Source of the DNA: Verrucomicrobiota bacterium
Lineage (GTDB): Bacteria > Verrucomicrobiota > Verrucomicrobiia > Opitutales > Opitutaceae
Reading direction: 5' to 3'
NCBI GenBank assembly: GCA_016235555.1
Contig: JACRKC010000104.1
Location: forward strand, 17,752 to 81,751
DNA: 64,000 bases
Position numbers and translations under genes: made by a program. Under the pieces are notes generated by a model that saw nothing but the letters and a program-made list of their open reading frames with translations, was not told the origin of the DNA and did not search any database. This document shows, in pieces, positions 20,085 to 28,708 of this stretch. The number at the start of each line of letters is the position of its first letter. Position 1 is the first letter of the stretch.

Positions 20085-21962
20085 ATGGTCAGCCCAAACA
20101 CTCCCGAAACCCCGGGCTCCGCCTCCCCCTCCACCGGCGGCCCTCGCTCCATTCAAGACGTCGTCATCCGACTCGCCGGCAACTCGCAGGACGGCATCCA
20201 GTCCGTCGGCGGTTTCCTCGCCCGCCTCGCGGGCCGCAGCGATCAGGATGTCATGACCTACATGACGATTCCGTCCACGATCTCGGGCGGGCCGTCGATT
20301 TTCCAAGTGCGCATGGGCACGGGCGACATCCTGTCCGCCGGCGACCGTGCCGACATGCTCGTGGCGTTCTACCAGCACAGCTACGATGCGCACATCGGCT
20401 CCCTGCGACCCGGTGGCGTGCTCGTCTACGACAGCGACCACGTCAAGCCAGCCGCGGAGGATCATCGCTTCACCAACGTCGCGGTGCCGATCACCTCCGC
20501 CACCGTCGAGGCGGTCGGTGGCACGTCGAAGGACAAGGGCAAAAACATCTTTGTCCTCGGCCTGATCGCGCGCATCTTCGATCTCGACGTCGCCAAACTC
20601 TCCGCGCTCATCAAGGAACGCTTCGGGGGCAAGAACGAGGACATCGTGCGCAACGCGATGCTCGCGTTTGATGCCGGCTATGCCTGGCCGCAGAACAACC
20701 TGCGCGATCTCTTTTATCGCTTCGAGGCCATCGACCAGGCCACCAGCGCCCACGGCCGTCCGCAGATCACGCTCGATGGCAACAGTGCCATCGCCTACGG
20801 CCTGATCGCCGCGGGCGTGCGCTACGGCGCGGGTTACCCGATCACGCCGTGGTCCTCGATCATGGAAATCCTGCGCACCGAGCTTCCGAAATACGGCGGC
20901 ATCTTCGTGCAGTGCGAGGACGAGATCGCGTCGGTCTCCACCGCGCTCGGCTTCTCCTATACCGGGCAGCTCGCCATCACCGGCAGTTCCGGTCCCGGCC
21001 TCTCGCTCAAGATGGAAGCGCTCGGCTGGGCGACGATGGCCGAGATGCCGCTGATCGTCGTCAACGTCCAGCGCGGCGGCCCGTCGACCGGCATGCCGAC
21101 CAACGTCGAGCAGTCCGACTTGATGCAGGCGATCTACGGCTCGCACGGCGACACGCCCCGCGTGGTCCTCGCGCCGAAGAACGTCGAGGATTGCTTCTAC
21201 ATCTCGATCGAGGCGGCGCGCATCGCCCGCGAATATTCGACGCCCGTCATCATCCTGACCGACCAGGGGCTCTCGTCCCGCATCGAGGCGTTCGATGAGC
21301 CCGATCTGGCCAGGCTGCTGGTCGATCCCAAGGCCGACCTCTCGGAGCGGCCGGTCGATTTCAAACCGTATCCGCTCGATCGGCCCACGCGCCACGCACC
21401 CGCGGGCTCGAAAATCGCGTCGGGCAAATACCCGACGGTCACCGGCCTTGAGCACGACGAATTGGGGCACCCCACCGGCAGTCCCAAGCTGCACCAGCAG
21501 ATGACCATCAAGCGTCGCGAGAAGCTCAAGCAGCTCGCCGCCACGCTTCCGGCGCCCGAACTCACCGGCGACAGCGCCGGCGAGGTGTTGCTCGTCACCT
21601 GGGGCTCCAGTTGGGGACCCGGACGTGAAGCGCTGACCCGGGTGCGCAAAGTCGGCGTCAAGGCCGGGCACATGCACCTGCGCCATCTCCACCCGCTGCC
21701 CAACGGGCTCGAGCAGACCTTTGCCCGCTACCACAAGGTGATCGTGGCCGAACTCAACGACGAGGGTCCCTACGGTTACGGCCAGCTCGCCACGATGCTC
21801 CGTGCGCGTCACGCGATGCCCAACATCCTGAGCGTGTGCAAGACCGACGGCCTGACCTTCAAGGTCAGCGAACTGGTCGCCGGCATCGCGAAGCACATCG
21901 AGAGCACCGAACTCGACGCCACGGTCGGCGTCGCCCGCCACAGCGCCCTCGCGAAATCGTAA
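20085..21962 (+). CDS. korA: 2-oxoacid:ferredoxin oxidoreductase, fused gamma-alpha subunit
   Basis: A 625-residue subunit of 2-oxoglutarate:ferredoxin oxidoreductase (KorA type), which makes acyl-CoA and reduced ferredoxin from a 2-oxoacid. Residues about 15-200 are the gamma domain (IRLAGNSQDGIQSVGGFLARLAG). About 225 on is the alpha pyrimidine-binding domain (GNSAIAYGLIAAGVRYGAGYPITPWS), then domain II with PGLSLKMEALGWATMAEMPLI and QRGGPSTGMPT, and the C-terminal transketolase-like part. I start at ATG 20085. It is followed 30 bp later by the beta subunit. Confidence 0.92.
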   Translation: MVSPNTPETPGSASPSTGGPRSIQDVVIRLAGNSQDGIQSVGGFLARLAGRSDQDVMTYMTIPSTISGGPSIFQVRMGTGDILSAGDRADMLVAFYQHSYDAHIGSLRPGGVLVYDSDHVKPAAEDHRFTNVAVPITSATVEAVGGTSKDKGKNIFVLGLIARIFDLDVAKLSALIKERFGGKNEDIVRNAMLAFDAGYAWPQNNLRDLFYRFEAIDQATSAHGRPQITLDGNSAIAYGLIAAGVRYGAGYPITPWSSIMEILRTELPKYGGIFVQCEDEIASVSTALGFSYTGQLAITGSSGPGLSLKMEALGWATMAEMPLIVVNVQRGGPSTGMPTNVEQSDLMQAIYGSHGDTPRVVLAPKNVEDCFYISIEAARIAREYSTPVIILTDQGLSSRIEAFDEPDLARLLVDPKADLSERPVDFKPYPLDRPTRHAPAGSKIASGKYPTVTGLEHDELGHPTGSPKLHQQMTIKRREKLKQLAATLPAPELTGDSAGEVLLVTWGSSWGPGREALTRVRKVGVKAGHMHLRHLHPLPNGLEQTFARYHKVIVAELNDEGPYGYGQLATMLRARHAMPNILSVCKTDGLTFKVSELVAGIAKHIESTELDATVGVARHSALAKS

Positions 21963-21992
21963 ATCATCAACCGTAAATCATAAATTTCTCCG

Positions 21993-22949
21993 ATGTCTTC
22001 CACCGCCACCGCAGTTGCCCCCGCCTCCACGCCAGCCCCGGCGGGTGCGCCGTTGACTAAAAAAGCCCTGACCGCCGACCACCCGACCTGGTGCCCCGGC
22101 TGCGGCGATTTCGCCGTGCTCGCCTGCTTCTACCGGGTGCTCGAAAAGCTCCAGTATCCGCACGAGAAGATCGTCACGTTCGCCGGCATCGGGTGTTCGT
22201 CGCGTTTCCCGTATTTCGTCAACACCCACGGCGGCCATTTCATCCACGGCCGCGCGCTGCCGTTCGCCGCCGGCATCAGTCTCGGCAACGACGATCTCCA
22301 CGTCTTCGTGTTCGGCGGTGATGGCGACGGCTTCTCGATCGGCGGCAACCACCTCGTCCACACCGCGCGCAAAAACGTCCGCCTCACCTACGTCATCATG
22401 GACAACTCGGTCTATGGCCTGACGAAGAAGCAGACTTCGCCCACTTCGCCCGTCGGCTTCAAGTCGAAGACCGACCCCACCGGCGCGATCGACCAGCCGA
22501 TCAATCCGATGCGCACGCTCGTCAACAGCGGCGCCACCTTTGTCGCGCGCAGCCACGCCACCCAGGTCAATCACATGACCGACATGATGCTGCGCGCCGC
22601 GAAGCATGACGGCTTCTCCGTCGTCGAAATCCTCTCCGAGTGCGTCGAGTTCTTTGAGGGCGCGTTCGATGCCGCCGTGCCGCGCAAGGGCGGCGCCTGG
22701 GCGTTGATCGAAGAAAAGAAGCACGACGGCACACCCGAAGACGCCAGCCGGCACGACGTCTCCGATCCGGTCGCGGCGTTCAAGCTCGCGAGCGAGCCCT
22801 GGCCCGGCCGCTTCGGCGTCTATTATGAAAACAAGGAGCGCAAGACCAAGAATGCGCTCGAACGCGACCTCATCACCAAGGCGAAGGAACGCACCAAGAA
22901 CGCCTCCGACCTCGCGCTCCTCCAGGCGACGTTCGCCAAGCTGCGCTGA
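21993..22949 (+). CDS. korB: 2-oxoacid:ferredoxin oxidoreductase, beta subunit
   Basis: A 318-residue thiamine-diphosphate-binding subunit. HPTWCPGCGDFAVL and GIGCSSRFPYFVNTHG provide the cluster cysteines and active-site region, and the ThDP motif is GGDGDGFSIGGNHLVHTARKN. The N-terminal 25 residues are Ala/Pro-rich and probably disordered. With KorA it forms the working enzyme. Its end faces the convergent gene at 23271 across 321 bp of repeats. Confidence 0.93.
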   Translation: MSSTATAVAPASTPAPAGAPLTKKALTADHPTWCPGCGDFAVLACFYRVLEKLQYPHEKIVTFAGIGCSSRFPYFVNTHGGHFIHGRALPFAAGISLGNDDLHVFVFGGDGDGFSIGGNHLVHTARKNVRLTYVIMDNSVYGLTKKQTSPTSPVGFKSKTDPTGAIDQPINPMRTLVNSGATFVARSHATQVNHMTDMMLRAAKHDGFSVVEILSECVEFFEGAFDAAVPRKGGAWALIEEKKHDGTPEDASRHDVSDPVAAFKLASEPWPGRFGVYYENKERKTKNALERDLITKAKERTKNASDLALLQATFAKLR

Positions 22950-22965
22950 GCCGGAACATTGCCGC

Positions 22966-23088
22966 CGAGGTGGAGCGCGTTGCCCTCAACGCGCTTTTGG
23001 TGGGAGGGGCTTTACGCCCCGACGAGTCGCAGGGTAAACCCGCTCCCACCTTCAAACCAGCGCGTTGGGGGCAACGCGCTCCACCTCG
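22966..23088. repeat. GAGGTGGAGCGCGTT palindromic element, copy 1
   Basis: Arms cgaggtggagcgcgttgc and gcaacgcgctccacctcg, with an inner inverted pair ggtgggaggggc/gctcccacc. Other copies are at 26829, 35748 and 63932. The flank ggaacattgc on its left also recurs at 63920, so the element may be longer than its palindrome. It lies between convergent genes. Confidence 0.9.
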
Positions 23089-23168
23089 ATCCGATCCTTT
23101 CGCCGGCGGAACTGCATTCAAATGCACAAGCCCGGCGAAGAGAGCGTCGTAAGAGGTCGCCGGGCGGC

Positions 23169-23270
23169 GTAGCGGAAGCCGTGAGGCCCTCGCTGCACCG
23201 GGCGAAACGCTTACCCACTCGCCCTTCGCCTCTGGATGGTAGGGCCGGCCCCCGTGGCCGGGCCGCAGGA
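23169..23270. repeat. Partial GTAGCGGAA and GTAGGGCCGG elements
   Basis: At 23169 a half element gtagcggaagccgtgaggc (compare 28491) with a decayed right arm, then at 23239 a GC hairpin gtagggccggcccccgtggc. No gene is visible in this stretch. Confidence 0.6.
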
Positions 23271-24041
23271 TCACTGCGGCCCTTGCCATTTTTTCACGTC
23301 GAGCACGCCGGGAAACATCCGCAGCAGACACTCGCGGACCAGCCGCAGGTTCTCGACGCCGCCCCGGGCCCGAAACGGCGTCGTTCCCCGCTCCGCCGCG
23401 TAGATGCAGTAGCGTCCCGAGTAGAGAAACACCGCCGCCGCGCTCTCCTGCCGCGGCTCGCCCGTGCCGTGCGTGAACGTCACGACGTTCACGGCGCGGT
23501 GCCTCGCGAGTTTCTCGGCCACGATGGTCACATCGCGCAGCGCGGCGTTCGGGCTCGTGAGCAGCGCCGCGGGCGTCCCGCCCACCGGCGCCGACGTGGC
23601 GTCGGCAAAGTAGCTGGGGAACTGCGCCTTGATCCGGGGATATTTCGCGACGATCGGCGTGACCACCGCGTCGACGTTTTCCTTTTGCGCGGCGTCGACG
23701 CTCAGCGCCATCCAGCCGAAATTGATGTCGTAGCACCACAACCGCCCGCGCGCCTCGCACACGGCCACGGCGTGCCCGGCCACCACCTCGTCGTCCTCGC
23801 GTGCGCCCCAGCGGAGCATCTTCGCCCAGGCGTCGGCGCCCAGGCGCTCCTGCCACAGATCGAGCAACGCCACGCTCTCGACGAAGCAGCCGTTCGCCAC
23901 GCCCATCATCTCATGGGCCATCGGCGGACGCTCGGCGGCGCGGCCCGGCACGAGCAGCAGGCCGAGCGCGAACAGCAGTGGGACGGCGGATTTCACCGGC
24001 AGCACGCATAGCCGGCCCGCCACGGCCGGCAACCTTTCCAT
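23271..24041 (-). CDS. Secreted papain-like-fold protein of unknown function
   Basis: A 256-residue protein with an N-terminal hydrophobic signal (SAVPLLFALGLLLVPGRAAE). The order NGCFVES (Cys), then GHAVAVCE (His), then CYDINFGW (Asp/Asn) matches the Cys-His-Asp triad spacing of transglutaminase/papain-like enzymes. This suggests a cysteine peptidase or transglutaminase fold in the periplasm. No named family is recognised. I start at ATG 24041 (MERLPAV). It is divergent from the HtrA gene (71 bp apart), so the two may share regulation in envelope protein quality control; that is inference. Confidence 0.75.
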   Translation of the reverse strand: MERLPAVAGRLCVLPVKSAVPLLFALGLLLVPGRAAERPPMAHEMMGVANGCFVESVALLDLWQERLGADAWAKMLRWGAREDDEVVAGHAVAVCEARGRLWCYDINFGWMALSVDAAQKENVDAVVTPIVAKYPRIKAQFPSYFADATSAPVGGTPAALLTSPNAALRDVTIVAEKLARHRAVNVVTFTHGTGEPRQESAAAVFLYSGRYCIYAAERGTTPFRARGGVENLRLVRECLLRMFPGVLDVKKWQGPQ

Positions 24042-24112
24042 TTTGTAATCCTCGCGCAAGGAAGCCGACACGCGCGTGTGGCATCCTGGCCGCACCAACT
24101 TTTTTCACCATC

Positions 24113-25624
24113 ATGAACACCACCCATTCCCTCCTCCCGTTCCGCCGCATCGCCGTCGCGATCGGCGTGTTTGCCCTCGCCGGCACGATCGCGGCCGTGG
24201 CCGCCCAGGGCTCCAGCGCCACCCTCGGCCTCAAGCGCGACGACCAGCCCGTGTCGCGCGGCGCCCTCGAACGCGCCAGCTTCTCCGATGTCGTGAAGCG
24301 CGTCTCGCCCAGCGTCGTGAAGATCACCACGCAGACCAAGGCCAAACGCGTTCCCGTCGGCGGCCAGCAGTTCCCCGGCTTCGATGATCCCACGTTCCGC
24401 CAGTTCTTCGGCGGCCGCGTGCCCGAGATGCGATCGGAGCCCCAGTCCGGCCTCGGCTCGGGCGTCATCATCAGCGCCGACGGCTACATCGTGACGAACA
24501 ACCACGTCATCGACGGCGCCGACAACGTCACCGTCGCGCTCTCCGATGGCCGCGAACTCACCGCCAAGGTCGTCGGCCGCGATCCGCTCACCGACATCGC
24601 CGTGGTCAAGGTCGACGCCAAGGGTCTGCCCGCCGTCACCTTCGCCGACAGCAGCAAGATCGAGGTCGGCGACCGCGTGCTCGCCATCGGCAATCCCTTC
24701 GGCATCGGCGAGACGGTCACCAGTGGCATCGTGAGCGCCACCGGCCGCCGGGTCGGCATTCTCGCCGACGTGCAGGGCTACGAGAATTTCATCCAGACCG
24801 ACGCCGCGATCAACCCGGGCAACTCGGGCGGCGCGCTCGTCGACATCGACGGCCGCCTCATCGGCATCAACACCGCGATCCTCTCCCGCAGCGGCGGTTT
24901 CCAGGGCGTCGGCCTCGCCGTGCCCTCCGAAATGGTCACACACGTCGCCGACAGTCTGGTGGCCAGCGGTAAAGTGGTCCGCGGTTACCTCGGCGTGAAC
25001 ATCCAGAACATCACGCCCGCGCTTGCCGAGTCGCTCGAGCTCAAAAACCGCGAGGGCGCGCTCGTCGCCGAGGTCCTCCCCGATGGCCCTGCCGCGAAAG
25101 CCGGCCTCAAATCCGGCGACGTCATCACTTCCGTCAACGGCCAGAAAGTCACCGACTCCACCAAAGTCAGCATGACCGTCTCGGCCTTGAAGCCCGGCTC
25201 GAAGGTCAATCTCGAGATTGTCCGCGACGGCCAGACCGAGAAGATCACCGCCACCACCGCTGAGCGTCCCGGCGCGAAGGGCGCCCGCAAGTCCGAGCTC
25301 TTCGGCAGCAACGACGAAGGGGTGCTGAATGGCGTGGCGGTGGCCGACATCGATCGCGACGCGCGCCGCGGCAGCGATCTGCCCGCCCGGCTCAAAGGTG
25401 CGCTGATCACCAACGTCGATTCCGACTCCGCCGCCGCCCGCGCCGGCCTTCGCCCCGGTGACGTGATTCTCGAAATCAACCGCCAGCCCGTGCACAACGC
25501 CCAGGAAGCGATCGACCTCAGCGCCAAGGCCGAGAGCAAGAAGACCCTCGTGAAACTCTGGTCCCGCGGCTCGACGATCTTCGTGGTCGTCGACGAGACA
25601 GGCGCCGAGAAAGCCGCGCAGTGA
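24113..25624 (+). CDS. htrA: HtrA/Deg-family periplasmic serine protease with two PDZ domains
   Basis: A 503-residue envelope protease/chaperone. The N-terminal hydrophobic segment (RIAVAIGVFALAGTIAAVAA) is a signal peptide or anchor. The trypsin-like domain has the triad His131 (TNNHVIDGAD), Asp161 (DPLTDIAVVK) and Ser238 (NPGNSGGALVD). PDZ1 begins near residue 295 (RGYLGVNIQNI) and PDZ2 near 405, with the usual GPAAKAGLKSGDVI and SAAARAGLRPGDVI. It degrades or refolds misfolded exported proteins. Length is normal for DegP/DegQ. It is followed by repeats and a two-component system. Confidence 0.93.
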   Translation: MNTTHSLLPFRRIAVAIGVFALAGTIAAVAAQGSSATLGLKRDDQPVSRGALERASFSDVVKRVSPSVVKITTQTKAKRVPVGGQQFPGFDDPTFRQFFGGRVPEMRSEPQSGLGSGVIISADGYIVTNNHVIDGADNVTVALSDGRELTAKVVGRDPLTDIAVVKVDAKGLPAVTFADSSKIEVGDRVLAIGNPFGIGETVTSGIVSATGRRVGILADVQGYENFIQTDAAINPGNSGGALVDIDGRLIGINTAILSRSGGFQGVGLAVPSEMVTHVADSLVASGKVVRGYLGVNIQNITPALAESLELKNREGALVAEVLPDGPAAKAGLKSGDVITSVNGQKVTDSTKVSMTVSALKPGSKVNLEIVRDGQTEKITATTAERPGAKGARKSELFGSNDEGVLNGVAVADIDRDARRGSDLPARLKGALITNVDSDSAAARAGLRPGDVILEINRQPVHNAQEAIDLSAKAESKKTLVKLWSRGSTIFVVVDETGAEKAAQ

Positions 25625-25633
25625 CGTGAGCCT

Positions 25634-25695
25634 GTAGCAGCCGACGTAAGGAGGCTGGCGAATCCGCCGGCCAGCCTCGTCACCTCGGCTGCTAC
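25634..25695. repeat. GTAGCAGCCGA palindromic element, copy 2
   Basis: Arms gtagcagccgacgtaaggag and cgtcacctcggctgctac. It begins 9 bp after the htrA stop and may act as a 3' hairpin. Confidence 0.88.
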
Positions 25696-25808
25696 GCCAC
25701 CACCGACTTTAGGCAGTTGTTGTAACCGGCCCCGGCGCGTTGTGTCGCCGGGGCCGTTTTCTCGAAGCGGCTGACGGTAACAATGACTGACGGGCTGAGC
25801 CGATTGCT

Positions 25809-25948
25809 GGATGTGACCCAAACTGATGCCGGTGATTTGTAGCGGCGGTCTATGACCGCCGAATGAATACCCTTGGCGCAACGCCGGCGGTCATAGACCG
25901 CCGCTACAACCGAGGCATTCGAGCACTGACATCGGTTGAGTTACACCC
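25809..25948 (-). repeat. About 140-bp terminal-inverted-repeat element (copy B)
   Basis: Arms tgtgacccaaactgatgcc and ggttgagttacaccc enclose gtagcggcggtc/gaccgccgctac. It is oriented opposite to copy A. With 25634-25695 it accounts for most of the 389-bp gap between htrA and the response regulator. Confidence 0.82.
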
Positions 25949-26013
25949 ACCGCCTGCCCGAGACCGCACCTTTCCGCTTTCAGCCCTTCCGCCTTTCCGC
26001 CTTTCTTCCGCTC

Positions 26014-26688
26014 ATGCGCCTCCTCGTCGTCGAAGATGATGCGAAAATCGCCTCGTTCGTCGTGCGCGGCCTCAAGCAGGCCGGCTACGCGGTCGACCAC
26101 GCACCCGACGGCGAGACCGGCCTCGCGCTCGCCGAGACGACCGAGTTCGACGCCGCCGTCGTCGACATCATGCTCCCGCGGCTCGACGGCCTCAGCCTCG
26201 TCAAGCGCCTGCGCGCCGCGCGCCGCACGACGCCGGTCCTTTTCCTCAGCGCCAAAAGTTCGGTCGATGACCGCGTGCGCGGCCTCCAGAGCGGCGGCGA
26301 TGACTACCTCACCAAACCGTTCGCGTTTTCCGAGCTGCTCGCGCGGGTGCAGGCGCTCATCCGCCGCGCCACGCAGGCACCCGAGGCCACGAAACTCGCC
26401 GCCGGCGATGTCTCGCTCGATCTCGTGAGCCGCGAAGTCGTGCGGGCCGGCGAGCGCGTGGAGTTGCAGCCACGCGAGTTCACGCTGCTCGCGTTTCTCC
26501 TCCGCCACGCCGGTCGTCCCGTGAGCAAGACGATGATCCTCGAGCACGTGTGGGACTACAGCTTCGACCCCCAGACCAACGTCGTCGATGTCGTGGTCTC
26601 CCGCCTCCGCGCCAAGATCGATCCCGACCACACCCGCATCGAAACCCTGCGCGGCGTGGGCTATTTCTTTCGCCCCCACGCACCGTGA
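26014..26688 (+). CDS. OmpR-family response regulator
   Basis: A 224-residue DNA-binding regulator. Receiver domain 1-120: VVEDD, phospho-acceptor Asp51 (VVDIMLPRLDG), FLSAKS, and the Lys in YLTKPF. Winged-helix DNA-binding domain 128-224: VELQPREFTLLAFLLRHAG, TNVVDVVVSRLRAKID and IETLRGVGYFF. It most resembles CusR/CopR-type regulators. I start at MRLLVVEDD. Its cognate kinase follows at 27034, but 345 bp of repeats separate them, so they may not be strictly co-transcribed. Confidence 0.92.
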   Translation: MRLLVVEDDAKIASFVVRGLKQAGYAVDHAPDGETGLALAETTEFDAAVVDIMLPRLDGLSLVKRLRAARRTTPVLFLSAKSSVDDRVRGLQSGGDDYLTKPFAFSELLARVQALIRRATQAPEATKLAAGDVSLDLVSREVVRAGERVELQPREFTLLAFLLRHAGRPVSKTMILEHVWDYSFDPQTNVVDVVVSRLRAKIDPDHTRIETLRGVGYFFRPHAP

Positions 26689-26717
26689 GAAATTTCAGAC
26701 CAAGCGTTGGACGCGAT

Positions 26718-26788
26718 GTAGCAGCCGAGGTAACGAGGCTGGCGTGTGCGAGTCGCCTCCGAGCCGGCCTCCTCACGTCGGCCGCTAC
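26718..26788. repeat. GTAGCAGCCGA palindromic element, copy 3
   Basis: Arms gtagcagccgaggtaacgag and cctcacgtcggccgctac. It lies between the response regulator and its kinase. Confidence 0.85.
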
Positions 26789-26828
26789 ACCCGGGCGCAT
26801 CCACGCCGCCAGGCCGGAACGTGGCAGT

Positions 26829-26908
26829 CGAGGTGGAGCGCGTTTCCCTAAACGCGCTTGGATTACGTCGTGGGTCGCGCCAGCGAGTTGGGGGCAACGC
26901 GCTCCACC
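26829..26908. repeat. GAGGTGGAGCGCGTT palindromic element, copy 2
   Basis: Arms cgaggtggagcgcgtttcc and gggggcaacgcgctccacc. It is shorter than copies 1 and 3 and lacks their inner hairpin. It lies 40 bp after the GTAGCAGCC element in the same gap; the remaining bases to 27033 hold no gene. Confidence 0.85.
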
Positions 26909-27033
26909 GCTGCGTCGTGCGGTTAGGAATGAGTGCGTGTTCAACTGCGCGATTCCGGCTGCACCGGTATTGCGTATGGGTGCGCTGGCCTCCGGTCCCT
27001 GGTTCTTGATCCGAGGCGCAGCCTCGTCGTGCC

Positions 27034-28419
27034 ATGTTTGACCGCCTGCGCCAGTCCCTCGCGCTGCGGCTCGCCGCGCAATACGCGTTCGTCTTCGCCC
27101 TCGCGACGGCACTCCTCTTTGGCGCGCTTTACTGGGTGCTCGGCGAAACCCTCGTGCAGCGCGAGCGCGTCAATGTGGAGCGCCGCGCCGAAATCCTCGC
27201 GACCGTCTACGAGCTCAGGGGCGTCGCCGGCGTGGCCAGCCTGAGCTCAGATCCCTCCCCGGAGCTGCGCGCGTTCTTCGTCCGCCTCGTCAACGCCCGG
27301 GGCGAACTGCTCTGGTCGCTCGTGCCCCCCGACTGGGTCGAAACGCAGGTGCAACTCATCCCGCTCCCGCTGTTCGGCGAGTTGCGCCGCGAAGTGCGCA
27401 CCGAGCGCATTCCGCAAAACGCCCTCCGCGACTACGCGATCGCGACGCGCTCGCTCGCCGATGGCAACGGCCTGCAAGTCGGCCGCCTCACCGACAGCCG
27501 CGCCGTTTTGCTCCAGCCCGTGCGCCGCGCGTTCCTGCCCGCCGGCGTCCTCGCACTCCTGCTCTCGCTCGGGCTCGGCACGCTGCTCGCGTGGCGCGCG
27601 ACGCGTCCGCTCCGCCTCGTCTCCGACACCGCCCGCCGCATCATCGAAACCGGTGACCTCGCGGCCCGCGTGCCCGACGCCGGTGCGCGGGGCGAACTCG
27701 CGGTGCTCGTCCGCCAGCTCAACACGCTGCTCGACAAAAACGCCGCCCATGTGCGCGTGCTCCGCGAGACACTCGACAATCTCGCCCACGATCTCCGCAC
27801 GCCGCTCACGCGCCTGCGCGGCACCGCCGAACTCGCGCTGCAGGACACCGGCGATCCCGCCGAGGCCAAGGCCGCGCTCAGCGACTGCATCGAGGAATCC
27901 GACCGCCTCCTCCACGTGCTCGAAGCCCTGCTCGACATCACCGCCGCCGAGGCCGGCGCGTTGAAACTCGACCGCGACCGCCGCGACCTCCGCACACTCA
28001 CCGAGCGCGCCGTCGACCTCTACCGCGAGGTCGCCGAGGAAAAACGAATCACAGTCACGCTCGATCAGCCCGCACCCGTCGAAGCCGCCGTCGACGCCAT
28101 CCGCCTCGGCCAGGCCGTCAACAACCTCGTCGATAACGCGCTCAAATACACGCCCGCCGGTGGCCGCGTAACTGTCGCCGCGCACCAAGAGCCGGGCGCC
28201 GCCATCATAACCGTCTCCGACAGCGGCCCCGGCGTCCCCGTCGCCGAGCGCGACGCAATCTTCCGCCGCCTCTACCGTGGCGACGCCAGCCGCTCGCAAC
28301 GCGGCCTCGGCCTTGGGCTGAGCCTCGTGAAAGCCATCGTCGAATCGCACGGCGGCACGGTCGCCGTCGACGATGCGCCGGGCGGCGGGGCGCGTTTCAC
28401 GGTGCGGTTGCCACGTTAA
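27034..28419 (+). CDS. Sensor histidine kinase with HAMP domain
   Basis: A 461-residue inner-membrane kinase. TM1 is about 14-36, a periplasmic sensor about 37-165, TM2 about 168-187, then HAMP (ATRPLRLVSDTARRIIETGDL). The phospho-accepting His252 lies in LAHDLRTPLTRLRG. The ATPase domain has the N box NNLVDNALKYTP, G1 DSGPGVP and G2 RGLGLGLSLVKAIVESHGG. It pairs with the OmpR regulator upstream. The sensor domain is short and resembles CusS/heavy-metal kinases only in layout, so the stimulus is unknown. Confidence 0.92.
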   Translation: MFDRLRQSLALRLAAQYAFVFALATALLFGALYWVLGETLVQRERVNVERRAEILATVYELRGVAGVASLSSDPSPELRAFFVRLVNARGELLWSLVPPDWVETQVQLIPLPLFGELRREVRTERIPQNALRDYAIATRSLADGNGLQVGRLTDSRAVLLQPVRRAFLPAGVLALLLSLGLGTLLAWRATRPLRLVSDTARRIIETGDLAARVPDAGARGELAVLVRQLNTLLDKNAAHVRVLRETLDNLAHDLRTPLTRLRGTAELALQDTGDPAEAKAALSDCIEESDRLLHVLEALLDITAAEAGALKLDRDRRDLRTLTERAVDLYREVAEEKRITVTLDQPAPVEAAVDAIRLGQAVNNLVDNALKYTPAGGRVTVAAHQEPGAAIITVSDSGPGVPVAERDAIFRRLYRGDASRSQRGLGLGLSLVKAIVESHGGTVAVDDAPGGGARFTVRLPR

Positions 28420-28445
28420 CCTGACTGGAGTAGCCCTGCTCGTGA

Positions 28446-28586
28446 CAGGCTGTGTGAAAACGTGGCGGCATTCTTTCAATCGCGCGAAGCGTAGCGGAAA
28501 CCGTGAGGTTTTCGTGGGATTTGGCCCGCGTTTGGGCGAAAAGCTCACGCTTTCCGCTACAACCACGACGTTTTCACACTGTCTGG
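28446..28586. repeat. GTAGCGGAAA palindrome with outer inverted repeats
   Basis: Inner element 28491-28560 has arms gtagcggaaaccgtgagg and ctcacgctttccgctac. Outer arms tgtgtgaaaacgtgg (from about 28451) and ccacgacgttttcacactg (28563 on) enclose it, a nested architecture like the 140-bp elements. It fills the gap before hflX. Confidence 0.8.
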
Positions 28587-28708
28587 TGAGAGCAGGGAGT
28601 TTTCGTCGCTGATGTCCGCAACTTCCCGCCTCTCGCGAGGCGGGCTACGAGCGGTGCGAAAACGCGCCGTTTGACTCCGGTGGCACGCGCACCGACGCTG
28701 CCCACTGC

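Noticed and set aside
22966..26908. Possible CRISPR array from recurring palindromes
   Set aside because: The repeats are dispersed between genes, of several families and in both orientations, with no regular spacers and no cas genes.
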